A stretch of 64,000 nt of DNA from JANPCX01 sp031431125 (GTDB lineage Bacteria; Pseudomonadota; Gammaproteobacteria; Burkholderiales; Burkholderiaceae_C), in contig JANPCX010000025.1 in assembly GCA_031431125.1 (NCBI GenBank), positions 1-64,000 of the forward strand. The letters run 5' to 3'. Numbering within the stretch: position 1 is the stretch's first letter; every line of letters begins with the position of its first letter. The position numbers and the translations under genes were made by a program. Under the pieces are notes generated by a model. That model did not search any database and had not been told where the DNA came from. It worked only from the letters and a program-made list of their open reading frames with translations. Below, one piece after another: positions 51,570 through 59,368 of the stretch.

Positions 51570-51917
51570 TTAAGCGCTGGCGATCACCTCAAACCCACCA
51601 AAAATCAAACGCTTGCCATCAAATGGCATGTCCGCCGATTGCAGCCGTGGGTCTTCCATCGCCCGCTTCATGCCGGCATCCCGCACCGCCCGCGAGGGCC
51701 AGGTGATCCAGCCCAACACCACGGTCTCGTCGGCTTGGCACTTCACGGCCATCGGGAACGAGGTGAGTTTGCCTTCGGGCACGTCGTCGCCCCAACAGTC
51801 CACCACGGTCAGGGCACCGTGTTCTTTGAACACCAAACCCGCCACTTGGCAATGTTTCACATAAGCATCACGGTTGGCCGTGGGCACGGCGGCGACAAAT
51901 CCATCGACGTAGGTCAT
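51570..51917 (-). CDS. DUF1428-domain protein (YbaA-like)
   Basis: A 115-residue ferredoxin-like-fold protein. MTYVDGFVAAVPTANRDAYV is the usual start; DCWGDDVPEGKLTSFPMAVK, VVLGWITWPSRAVRDAGMK and MPFDGKRLIFGGFEVI are family blocks. GGAGA lies upstream of the ATG at 51917. Function is not established. It is monocistronic. Confidence 0.9.
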   Translation of the reverse strand: MTYVDGFVAAVPTANRDAYVKHCQVAGLVFKEHGALTVVDCWGDDVPEGKLTSFPMAVKCQADETVVLGWITWPSRAVRDAGMKRAMEDPRLQSADMPFDGKRLIFGGFEVIASA

Positions 51918-52027
51918 GTTGGTTCTCCAATTGGTGCGTGTTTGCAAAAAAAATCCGCCGTTTGGGTCATGCGGTGGCGGGGCTGCGCTGCCCCCGCACG
52001 CCGAGGCGCGACCCACACGGGTCTTAT

Positions 52028-52900
52028 TCAATCACCCGCAGAGGAAAGTTGCAAAAACACTTTGATTGCTCGAAGCGCCTCCGCGCTCCCCACATTATTC
52101 GCGTCTTTGTAGAGCTGAATCGCCCTCTGCCGATTCTGGGGTTCCAGCGCCAACTCTTGCCAAGTGGGGACCGGCCTGTGCGTCGACGCAAGCGGTGTGG
52201 CCACCTCCCATCGTGCCTTGAGACCAAAACCCTTGTCTGGCGGCTTGGACAAGGCGGCGAACTCGGCATTCAACTCTTGCTGAGTGATGAGATGCGGCAT
52301 TCTTTCGACCTGCTTTCGGCAGGGCCGCTGCACCTCCGAATAGCTCAACGGTCGCTTAGAGAACAGCGCCAACTTTGACGCACGCTCGCCGCTGAAATAT
52401 GACCGTAAGCATTGAACATCAGCAACAACGCAACGATAGGCCTCTTCTTCATTGAAATCTTCGTCAACCAAGTGACTGAAATCCGCCAAGGATTCCAACA
52501 ATTGATAAAAGACAAAATCTTCGAAGGACGCATGCGCGATAAAAAATTCACTGCCATCGTGATCAACGCGCCCCACTCCAGCCAGCTCAGGTGTTTTTAT
52601 CAGGCAGTAGCAGTCACCAGCACCCGATTGAGCAAAGGGTAGAAAGGTCAGCCCCATCTGCGCAGTCGGATTGAGCCAGTCGTCTATCGACTCCTGGGCG
52701 TCTTGCGCGTCGATCCATTCGAGGTCGTAAGCACAGCTCAGCGCGGGTGGCGTTGTCAGCAAGCGGTCACGCCAGTTTTCCTGCCAGTCCGCTCGGCTTT
52801 CACCGTAGCGTGTTTTTCCGTCCTCAACCAATTGCTGAAGCATGGAGGGAAGGGGAATCCCGGTCGCAGCGCTGAGATGTTGAAAACTGGTTTCAGGCAT
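52028..52900 (-). CDS. SMI1/KNR4-like (SUKH) protein
   Basis: A 290-residue soluble protein. TAQMGLTFLPFAQSGAGDCY, LIKTPELAGVGRVDHDGSEF and IAHASFEDFVFYQLLESLAD resemble the SUKH fold of SMI1/KNR4 proteins, which often act as immunity proteins to contact-dependent or secreted toxins. About 100 C-terminal residues (TWQELALEPQNRQRAIQLYK) form a helical extension. No toxin gene lies nearby, so it may be an orphan antitoxin. Family assignment by eye. Confidence 0.65.
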   Translation of the reverse strand: MPETSFQHLSAATGIPLPSMLQQLVEDGKTRYGESRADWQENWRDRLLTTPPALSCAYDLEWIDAQDAQESIDDWLNPTAQMGLTFLPFAQSGAGDCYCLIKTPELAGVGRVDHDGSEFFIAHASFEDFVFYQLLESLADFSHLVDEDFNEEEAYRCVVADVQCLRSYFSGERASKLALFSKRPLSYSEVQRPCRKQVERMPHLITQQELNAEFAALSKPPDKGFGLKARWEVATPLASTHRPVPTWQELALEPQNRQRAIQLYKDANNVGSAEALRAIKVFLQLSSAGD

Positions 52901-52962
52901 ATGCGGTGACGCCCACGGATCGATTCAAAGCAAGTTCATTTTGGCATTGGGGTTGACGGTTT

Positions 52963-53697
52963 TTACGGCCCCAAGACCCCTTCAATTTGCTCCCGCACCC
53001 GCTCCGTCAACGCCCGCCTGTCCAAGTGGCGGGTGGCCTGCGCAGGCAGCACTTGCACCGACACGCGCAAGTGGTCGGCGGTGGCCACCATCCAGAGTGA
53101 CTGCAGCAAGGTGGTGTCGCCCACATAGGCTGCCGCTGCGCTGATGGGTGAGGTGGCGTCGGAATAACGCAGGGCCATGGGTTGCACTGGGGTTTCGGTG
53201 GCGATGGCGGCTTGCAGCAAATTGGCGTGAAAGGGCAACAAGGCGTGGCCATCGGCGGTGGTGCCTTCGGGGAAGATGGCCAGGGCGTCCCCTGCTTTTA
53301 ATGCTTCGGCAATGTGGTGCACCACACGCAGTGCGTCGCGCTTTTTTTCGCGTTCGATGAAGAGGGTGCCACCGCAGGCCACGATCCAGCCGAGCACAGG
53401 CCAGTGTTTGACGTCGGACTTGGATACAAACCGCACCGGGTGCACTGCGATGATGGCCATGATGTCCAGCCAGGAAATGTGGTTGGCCACCACCAACACC
53501 GGGCCGTTGCGCACGCTGCCGCTGGTGTGCACCGTGATGCCCAAACAATGCAGCAGGCCAGTGCACCAACGCTGCACTTGTTGCAGCCGCGCGGGGCCAT
53601 CCAGGAAGGGGAACAACAAGCCGCAGCGCAACACCGCTTGCACGATGTGCAGCAGGGTGCGAAACAAGCGCCAGAGGGCTCTGAGAAAAACAATCAT
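52963..53697 (-). CDS. PlsC-family lysophospholipid acyltransferase
   Basis: A 244-residue membrane acyltransferase. Motif I is VVANHISWLDIMAI (H-x4-D), motif III IFPEGTTADGHALLPFHANL, and an N-terminal hydrophobic segment anchors it. It is divergent in sequence from the PlsC at 20396-21163, with a complete HxxxxD motif. It lies downstream of the pyrimidine cluster on the same strand, separated by a perfect inverted repeat, so cotranscription is uncertain. Confidence 0.92.
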   Translation of the reverse strand: MIVFLRALWRLFRTLLHIVQAVLRCGLLFPFLDGPARLQQVQRWCTGLLHCLGITVHTSGSVRNGPVLVVANHISWLDIMAIIAVHPVRFVSKSDVKHWPVLGWIVACGGTLFIEREKKRDALRVVHHIAEALKAGDALAIFPEGTTADGHALLPFHANLLQAAIATETPVQPMALRYSDATSPISAAAAYVGDTTLLQSLWMVATADHLRVSVQVLPAQATRHLDRRALTERVREQIEGVLGP

Positions 53698-53732
53698 GGG
53701 GTTGGACTACTCGGCTTGGTGGTGCCGCACCG

Positions 53733-53808
53733 CCCTCACCCCAACCCTCTCCCAAAGGGAGAGGGGGTCATCACTCCCTCTCCCTTTGGGAGAGGGTTGG
53801 GGTGAGGG
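53733..53808. repeat. Perfect 33-bp inverted repeat
   Basis: Left arm 53733-53765 begins CCCTCACCCCAACCCTCTCC; right arm 53776-53808 is its exact reverse complement, with a 10-base spacer. Each arm also contains a smaller palindrome (CCCAAAGGG on the left). This is a type widespread in proteobacterial intergenic DNA. It lies between the pseudo-dihydroorotase and PlsC genes and would form a strong RNA hairpin in a leftward transcript. Confidence 0.95.
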
Positions 53809-53852
53809 TTGGCGCGAACTGAGGTCAATTGCCTAAATGTTGCGATGCAAGC

Positions 53853-55172
53853 TCAAAGCGCGGAACCACCAGCAGGTCCAGCCAACTCAAACGCCACCTG
53901 TCCCGCCACCACGGTGTAGCGCACGCGGCCCGGCACTTCGTAGCCGGAGAACGGAGAATGTTTGCCTTGGCTGCGAAGCTCAGAGGGTGCGACCACCCAG
54001 CGGGCGTTGGCGTCGAACAAACACAGGTCGGCCATGCCGCCTTCGGTGAGGCGACCGGCGCTGCTGGCCACAGAACCCAGGGCAGAACCGATGACACGCA
54101 CCGGTGAGCTGGTGATGGTGGCCAATGTTTGGTGCAAGGACAGCGACGCTTCTTGCCCCCATTTGAGGGCCAAACTCAGCAGCAGCTCCAGGCCGGTGGC
54201 ACCGGGTTCCGCTTCAGCGAAGGGCAGGTTTTTGGCGTCTTCATCGACCGGCGTGTGGTCGCTGACCAGCGCATCAATGGTGCCGTCCATCAAGCCTTGT
54301 CGAATCGCATCGCGGTCGCGTTGCTGGCGCAGCACGGGGGTCAGTCGCATGTCGGCGTTGAAGTAACCAATGTCCATGTCGGTGAGGTGAAGCTGGTTGA
54401 TGCTGACATCACACGTGATGGGCAAACCCTCCGCTTTGGCGGCGCGCACCAAGGCCACACCAGCGGCGCTGCTCAAGCGGCACAGGTGCACCCGCGCGCC
54501 GGTGACGCGCACCAGCTCGAACAAGGTGTGCAGGGCCACGGTTTCGGCAATGACAGGCACGCCTGACAAACCCAACCGCGTGGCGAGTGGGCCGCTGGCG
54601 GCCACGCCTTTGCCAAGGTAGGGGTCTTGCGGGCGCAGCCACACGGTGTAGTCAAAGGTGGCGGCATATTGCAAGGCGCGTTGCATCACCAGGGTGTCGG
54701 CGATTTGCACTTCGGCTTGCGAGAAACCGACACAACCCGCTTCAGTCAACTCGGCCATTTCGGTGAGTGTGTCGCCGGCCAGGCCGCGCGTGAGCGCCCC
54801 CAAGGGATAGACGCGGGCTTGGTTGAGGTTGCGGGCGCGGAACTTGAGCATTTCCACCAGGCCGGGTTCGTCCAGCGGCGGGTCGGTGTCGGGCGGGCAG
54901 ACCAAACTCGTCACGCCGCCGGCGAGTGCGGCGGCCATCTCGCTTTCCAACATGCCTTCGTGTTCATGGCCAGGCTCGCGCAGCCTGGCGGCCAGGTCGA
55001 CCAATCCCGGCGCCACGATGAGGCCGGTGGCGTCCAGTGTGCGCTGCGGAGAAAAGTCAGGGTGGCTTTTGCCGATGGAGACGATGCGGCCCGCGGCGAT
55101 GGCCACGTCACCGAGGGTGTCCAGCCCGGAGGCGGGGTCGATCAAGCGGCCGTTTTTGATGAGCAGTTTCAT
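53853..55172 (-). CDS. pyrX: Non-catalytic dihydroorotase-like subunit (PyrC')
   Basis: A 439-residue amidohydrolase-fold protein. Where active dihydroorotases read D-x-H-x-H-LREPG it has DLAARLREPG: both metal-binding His are Ala61 and Arg63. VSDHTPVDEDAKN is retained. This matches the inactive PyrC' that forms a complex with aspartate carbamoyltransferase in pseudomonads, and its gene follows pyrB here too. An active pyrC should exist elsewhere in the genome. The ATG at 55172 has AGG eight bases upstream. Confidence 0.9.
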   Translation of the reverse strand: MKLLIKNGRLIDPASGLDTLGDVAIAAGRIVSIGKSHPDFSPQRTLDATGLIVAPGLVDLAARLREPGHEHEGMLESEMAAALAGGVTSLVCPPDTDPPLDEPGLVEMLKFRARNLNQARVYPLGALTRGLAGDTLTEMAELTEAGCVGFSQAEVQIADTLVMQRALQYAATFDYTVWLRPQDPYLGKGVAASGPLATRLGLSGVPVIAETVALHTLFELVRVTGARVHLCRLSSAAGVALVRAAKAEGLPITCDVSINQLHLTDMDIGYFNADMRLTPVLRQQRDRDAIRQGLMDGTIDALVSDHTPVDEDAKNLPFAEAEPGATGLELLLSLALKWGQEASLSLHQTLATITSSPVRVIGSALGSVASSAGRLTEGGMADLCLFDANARWVVAPSELRSQGKHSPFSGYEVPGRVRYTVVAGQVAFELAGPAGGSAL

Positions 55173-55196
55173 ATCAAGCCTCGTTTTTCTAGGTGC

Positions 55197-55293
55197 CGTC
55201 ATTCCCGCGCAGGCGGGAATCCAGTCGGTCTATCGCGGGAGGAAGGCCTGTGCTCAAGGCACCGCGTGGATTCCCGCCTGCGCGGGAATGACG
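55197..55293. repeat. CCCGC/GCGGG paired-hairpin repeat, copy 4
   Basis: Units CGTCATTCCCGCGCAGGCGGG and GGATTCCCGCCTGCGCGGGA face each other across about 45 bases, in the gap between pyrB and the pseudo-dihydroorotase gene. It lies within a probable operon, so it is likely transcribed and could fold in the mRNA. Confidence 0.9.
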
Positions 55294-55337
55294 CAGTGGC
55301 GCGCAAACCAGTCGGTCAAAAACAAAGCACTGCACCT

Positions 55338-56300
55338 TCAAGCCTCGTTCCCCGCAATGATGGACATCACCGCCATGCGCACCGCGATGCCGAAGGTGAC
55401 CTGGGGCAGGATGACACTTTGGCTGCCGTCGGCCACACGCGAATCGATTTCGACGCCGCGGTTGATGGGGCCGGGGTGCATGACGATGGCATCCGGTTTG
55501 GCGTGTTGCAGCTTTTCAGGCGTGAGGCCGTAGTTCTTGAAGAACTCACCGGCGCTGGGCAACATGGCACCGCTCATGCGTTCGTTTTGCAGGCGCAGCA
55601 TGATGATGACGTCCACGTCTTTGATGCCTTCCACCATGTCGTGGCAAACACGCACACCCATCTCTTTCAAGTCACCCGGCACCAAGGTTTTGGGGCCGAC
55701 GGCGCGAATCTCGGGCACACCGAGGGTGGTGAGGGCATGAATGTCAGAACGTGCCACCCGCGAGTGCACCAAGTCGCCGACGATGGCCACCCGCAGCTGG
55801 GTGAAGTCCTTCTTGTAGTGGCGGATGGTGTACATGTCGAGCAAGCCCTGGGTGGGGTGGGCATGGCGGCCATCACCGGCATTGACCACATGCACATGGG
55901 GCGCGCAGTGCTGGGCAATCAGGTAAGGCGCGCCGCTTTCGCTGTGGCGCACGACGAACATGTCGGCATGCATGGCCGAGAGGTTGGCAATGGTGTCGAG
56001 CAGGCTTTCGCCTTTGGCGGCCGATGAGCGGGCGATGTCCAGGTTGATGACGTCGGCCGACAGGCGTTTGGCGGCGATTTCAAACGTGGTGCGGGTGCGG
56101 GTGCTGTTTTCAAAAAACAGGTTGAAGATGCTTTTGCCGCGCAGCAGGGGCACCTTCTTCACTTCGCGTTCGTTCACGCTGAGAAAAGTGCCCGCCGTGT
56201 CCAGGATGTGGTGCAGCACCGCCTTGGGCAGGCCTTCGATGGACAGCAGGTGGATCAGCTCGCCGTTTTTGTTCAGCTGCGGATTACGTTTGGACAGCAT
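55338..56300 (-). CDS. pyrB: Aspartate carbamoyltransferase catalytic subunit
   Basis: A 320-residue enzyme for the first committed step of pyrimidine synthesis. FFENSTRTRTTFEIAAKRL is the carbamoyl-phosphate site; HSESGAP, HPTQGLLDMYTI, VVGDL-like IVGDLVHSRVARS and MHPGPINRGVEID follow. The ATG at 56300 lies one base after the pyrR stop. No pyrI regulatory gene is present; the neighbouring PyrC' suggests the class A dodecamer type. Confidence 0.97.
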   Translation of the reverse strand: MLSKRNPQLNKNGELIHLLSIEGLPKAVLHHILDTAGTFLSVNEREVKKVPLLRGKSIFNLFFENSTRTRTTFEIAAKRLSADVINLDIARSSAAKGESLLDTIANLSAMHADMFVVRHSESGAPYLIAQHCAPHVHVVNAGDGRHAHPTQGLLDMYTIRHYKKDFTQLRVAIVGDLVHSRVARSDIHALTTLGVPEIRAVGPKTLVPGDLKEMGVRVCHDMVEGIKDVDVIIMLRLQNERMSGAMLPSAGEFFKNYGLTPEKLQHAKPDAIVMHPGPINRGVEIDSRVADGSQSVILPQVTFGIAVRMAVMSIIAGNEA

Positions 56301-56301
56301 C

Positions 56302-56820
56302 TCAGGTGCCTTCCTTGATGTCAAAGCTGAAGTGGCCATCGGCGGCACGGGCCAGCGACAAACGCTGGCCCGTCGGCACCGTGACACGCGCCGCCGAGTA
56401 AGCGGGGTGGATGGGTAACTCGCGGCCACCCCGGTCCACCAGCACCACCAAGGTGACACTGGCGGGGCGACCGAAGTCGAAAAGTTCGTTGATGACGGCG
56501 CGGATGGTGCGGCCGGTGTAGAGCACATCGTCCACCAACACGATGTCGCGGCCCTGCACTTCAAAGGGCAAGCGGGTGTGGTCAGCGCCGCCACTCATGC
56601 CGCGCGAGTTGAAGTCGTCGCGGTGCAGGGCGCTGGAGATCACGCCTGTTTCGCCAGGCAATTGCAAATCGCGCTGCAAACGTTCGGCCAGCCACGCGCC
56701 ACCCGACCAAATGCCCACCAAAGCGCTTTGCGGTCGCAACAGGCCACGTGTGCCAGCGAGCAGGTCTTGGTAAAGGGCTTCGGCGTCTAACGCTTCTGTA
56801 TTTAACAACGGGCTGCTCAT
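56302..56820 (-). CDS. pyrR: PyrR-type uracil phosphoribosyltransferase/regulator
   Basis: A 172-residue type I PRTase. The PRPP loop is DIVLVDDVLYTGRTIRAVIN; GIWSGGAWLAERL and LPIHPAYSAARVT are conserved. PyrR binds pyr mRNA in Gram-positive bacteria; in proteobacteria regulation by attenuation is less clear, and no attenuator was recognised here. It overlaps the ruvX stop by four bases and is coupled to pyrB. Confidence 0.93.
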   Translation of the reverse strand: MSSPLLNTEALDAEALYQDLLAGTRGLLRPQSALVGIWSGGAWLAERLQRDLQLPGETGVISSALHRDDFNSRGMSGGADHTRLPFEVQGRDIVLVDDVLYTGRTIRAVINELFDFGRPASVTLVVLVDRGGRELPIHPAYSAARVTVPTGQRLSLARAADGHFSFDIKEGT

Positions 56821-57260
56821 GGCGGCGGCTCCAGGCTTCTCAAAAATTGATCCAAGATGATGGCCGCTGAAGCGGCATCCACATCAGCGCTACCGTCGGC
56901 AATGGCTTCGGTGGTGCTGTAACGCTCGTCCACCTCGTGCACGGGCAGATTGAATCGGCCATGCAGTTGGCGCGCGAAACGGCGGGCTTTGACGGTATTT
57001 TCATGCTCGGCGCCGTCGGGGTGAAAAGGCACACCCACCACCAAGGCTTCGGGCTGCCATTCGGTTATCAAAGCGCCCAAGGTTTTGAAGCGGGCATCAC
57101 CCACCTCGGCCACGGTGCGCAAGGCTTTCGCCCGGCCGAGCAAGGTGTTGCCCGTGGCCACCCCCACGCGGCGGGTGCCAAAGTCAAAAGCCAAAAATGA
57201 ACGGGGCGCTGTTGGGGATAGAGAGTTGTGTTGCATGGAAGCGGGTGGAGCCGCCATCAT
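56817..57260 (-). CDS. ruvX: Putative pre-16S rRNA nuclease / Holliday junction resolvase YqgF
   Basis: A 147-residue RNase H-like nuclease. FLAFDFGTRRVGVATG has the first catalytic Asp; VVGVPFHPDG and VHEVDERYSTTEA (second acidic site) and the C-terminal VDAASAAIILDQF follow. YqgF processes 16S rRNA ends. The ATG at 57260 overlaps the yqgE stop by four bases, indicating coupling; a later ATG at 57236 is possible. Confidence 0.93.
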   Translation of the reverse strand: MMAAPPASMQHNSLSPTAPRSFLAFDFGTRRVGVATGNTLLGRAKALRTVAEVGDARFKTLGALITEWQPEALVVGVPFHPDGAEHENTVKARRFARQLHGRFNLPVHEVDERYSTTEAIADGSADVDAASAAIILDQFLRSLEPPP

Positions 57261-57835
57261 GCGTGCCCTGCGTCCGAGCTGAGCATGCGCACGTCGATGC
57301 CCAACAGGGACAGCGCCTTGTCGTAGCGCTGCTCGACGGGGGTGTCGAAAATGATGTCGGTTTGGGCGTTCACATTGATCCAGTTGTTGCGGCCCATCTC
57401 GTCTTCAAGCTGGCCCGCACCCCAACCGCTGTAACCCAGGGTCACCAAAATACGTTTGGGGCCGGCACCGTGCGACAAGGCTTCCAGTACGTCTTTGCTG
57501 GTGGTCATCTCCAACCCGCCAGGAATTTTGAGCGACGAGCTGTAGTGGCCGCCTTCTTCGTCGAGCTGATCGTGCAACACAAACCCACGTTCGGTTTGCA
57601 CCGGGCCGCCGAAAAACACCGGGCTGTCAGAAATGTCGCCCCGGTCGAGGTTGAGCTCCACCTTTTCGAACAGGTTTTTCAGCTTGATGTCGATGGGTTT
57701 ATTGATCACCAAACCCAAAGCCCCGTTCTCGGTGTGCTCGCACAAATAGATGACCGTGCCTTCAAAGGTGTCACCCGCCATGCCGGGCATGGCAATCAAA
57801 AACTGGTTGGTGAGGTTGATCGGGGTGTTAACCAT
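57257..57835 (-). CDS. YqgE/AlgH family protein
   Basis: A 192-residue protein. NLTNQFLIAMPGMAGDTFEG, GALGLVINKPIDIKLKNLFE, VFFGGPVQTERGFVLHD and TLGYSGWGAGQLEDEM are diagnostic of UPF0301. Function is unclear; AlgH has been linked to alginate regulation. It heads the leftward cluster yqgE-ruvX-pyrR-pyrB-pyrX. Confidence 0.95.
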   Translation of the reverse strand: MVNTPINLTNQFLIAMPGMAGDTFEGTVIYLCEHTENGALGLVINKPIDIKLKNLFEKVELNLDRGDISDSPVFFGGPVQTERGFVLHDQLDEEGGHYSSSLKIPGGLEMTTSKDVLEALSHGAGPKRILVTLGYSGWGAGQLEDEMGRNNWINVNAQTDIIFDTPVEQRYDKALSLLGIDVRMLSSDAGHA

Positions 57836-57915
57836 GGCCGCATTTTATTCGCTGCGGCACCTGGGCGGGTAACCGTGGGTGCGATTCGAGGTGACGCGGC
57901 AAAAACCATCCTGCC

Positions 57916-58016
57916 CGTCATTCCCGCGAAGGCGGGAATCCAGGCAGCGGTGGCAGGTAGAAGCGGTGGATGCGACAAGGCCACATCCCTGGATTCCCGC
58001 CTTCGCGGGAATGACG
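57916..58016. repeat. CCCGC/GCGGG paired-hairpin repeat, copy 5
   Basis: Units CGTCATTCCCGCGAAGGCGGG and GGATTCCCGCCTTCGCGGGA face each other in the 389-bp divergent region between yqgE and the GreA/B-like gene. Loop bases GAAG/CTTC match copy 1. The rest of this region shows no gene. Confidence 0.9.
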
Positions 58017-58224
58017 GGGTTTGTCTGCCTCGCCGCGCACCCCTTGGATTCGGGCCCGGCAACCGTGGTTTGTTGAATTACCGCTGGCGACCCAGAACCG
58101 CCGGTCGAGTTTCTCCAAAGCTGCCCGACGGCCAAACCTGCAGCCAACACCAGCGTCGAAGGCGGGTGGCGCCCTCCATAATCAAAACCCGACCCCCGCT
58201 TGTTCGAGATGCCGACCTTTCATC

Positions 58225-58707
58225 ATGGATAAACTCTTGCTGCAGCAGCAGGTGCTGGAACGGCTCGCCGAAGACCTGCTGCAAGCCGAACAGGCATTGC
58301 GGGCGGCCCATGAAACGGCGACTCACGAAGAAAACATCGCCGAAAACAAATACGACACATTGGGACTCGAAGCCGCCTACCTGGCCACAGGCCAAGCTCG
58401 TCGCGCCGAAGCCATCCGCCAAGCGATGGCCAATTGGCGCCAATTCCGTCCGCGCCCCTACGACGCCAGCAAAGGTATACAGCTCGGCGCGCTGGTCTGC
58501 CTGGTCGATTCCGACGACAAGCAGCAACACCTCTTTCTCGGCCCGGATGGAGGCAGCATGAAGTTGGTCAGCGGCGGTCAGCTCGTTCAGGTCATCAGCA
58601 GCGAAGCCCCTTTGGGCAGGGCCATGATGGGTAAATGCGAGGGTGAAGAGGTGTCGATACAGGTCGCTCCAATCCGACAGCAGTTTGAGGTGCTGCGGGT
58701 TCATTGA
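58225..58707 (+). CDS. GreA/GreB-like transcription factor
   Basis: A 160-residue protein. The N-terminal half is a helical hairpin (LLQQQVLERLAEDLLQAEQA; ATHEENIAENKYDTLGLEAA), as in Gre-type coiled coils inserted into the RNA polymerase secondary channel. The C-terminal half resembles the GreA FKBP-like domain (ALVCLVDSDDKQQHLFLGPD; SSEAPLGRAMMGKCEGEEVS). It is a shorter Gre relative of unknown specific role. The ATG at 58225 is chosen from the family start. Confidence 0.75.
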   Translation: MDKLLLQQQVLERLAEDLLQAEQALRAAHETATHEENIAENKYDTLGLEAAYLATGQARRAEAIRQAMANWRQFRPRPYDASKGIQLGALVCLVDSDDKQQHLFLGPDGGSMKLVSGGQLVQVISSEAPLGRAMMGKCEGEEVSIQVAPIRQQFEVLRVH

Positions 58708-59368
58708 GCCGCAAGCAAGTTCACGCCGAATTGATCAGAGATTACCCGTCCCGCCCCCTTTTAGGACGCTCTGTACAGCTCCTGGCGGGCCATGCCGAGT
58801 TCGTTCGCGTTCTCGGCCTCGCGCACATCAATTCACTTCGGTGGCACTGACCGCGAGGCAGGTCAGTGTTGGCATTTGCCCGCTGGTCATATCGGCGCCG
58901 AGGTGCAACCCAACCAGCTGTTCACCCAGATGAGTAGGGTTCGCGACGACGTTATGCGTCGTGGCCGCAAAGGGGGCCGCACATGCCGTGCGTGCTCGCC
59001 ATCGAGCACAACCAGGTCGTGGTGATCGATGCGGCCTGGATCATCAGCCTGGGACGCGCGGGTGGCTCGGGCGTTGGCCATATCGAGGCGGCGGCGATGC
59101 CGAACGTGGCGGTGCGACCGGCGCGCGCACCAGCAATGCGCTCGCACCCGTGCTTGCCAGGCGCTGATGCAAAGCCCAAGTTGCAAGCGCCCCAGTTTCT
59201 CTTGAGTGCACCAAGAGACACCCTTTGCCGGCGCAGCGATTGGAGACAAAGCATTACAAGATGAAGCAGTCGTGCTGCAAGCTCTTGCATATAGTCCGGT
59301 GGGCAATCTGATCGCGTCAAGCTGCGACCAAGCTGCGAAGACGTTTCGCACTCATGAAAGGATGGGCC
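58708..59368. other. 660-bp region without a supported gene
   Basis: Several short frames run in both directions but have no ribosome-binding site, no family resemblance and stop codons that interrupt the better-looking stretches (for example ATFLRVR-like pieces around 58790-58990). A decayed gene is possible. It marks the left edge of the G+C-richer DUF1800/DUF1501 block. Confidence 0.5.
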
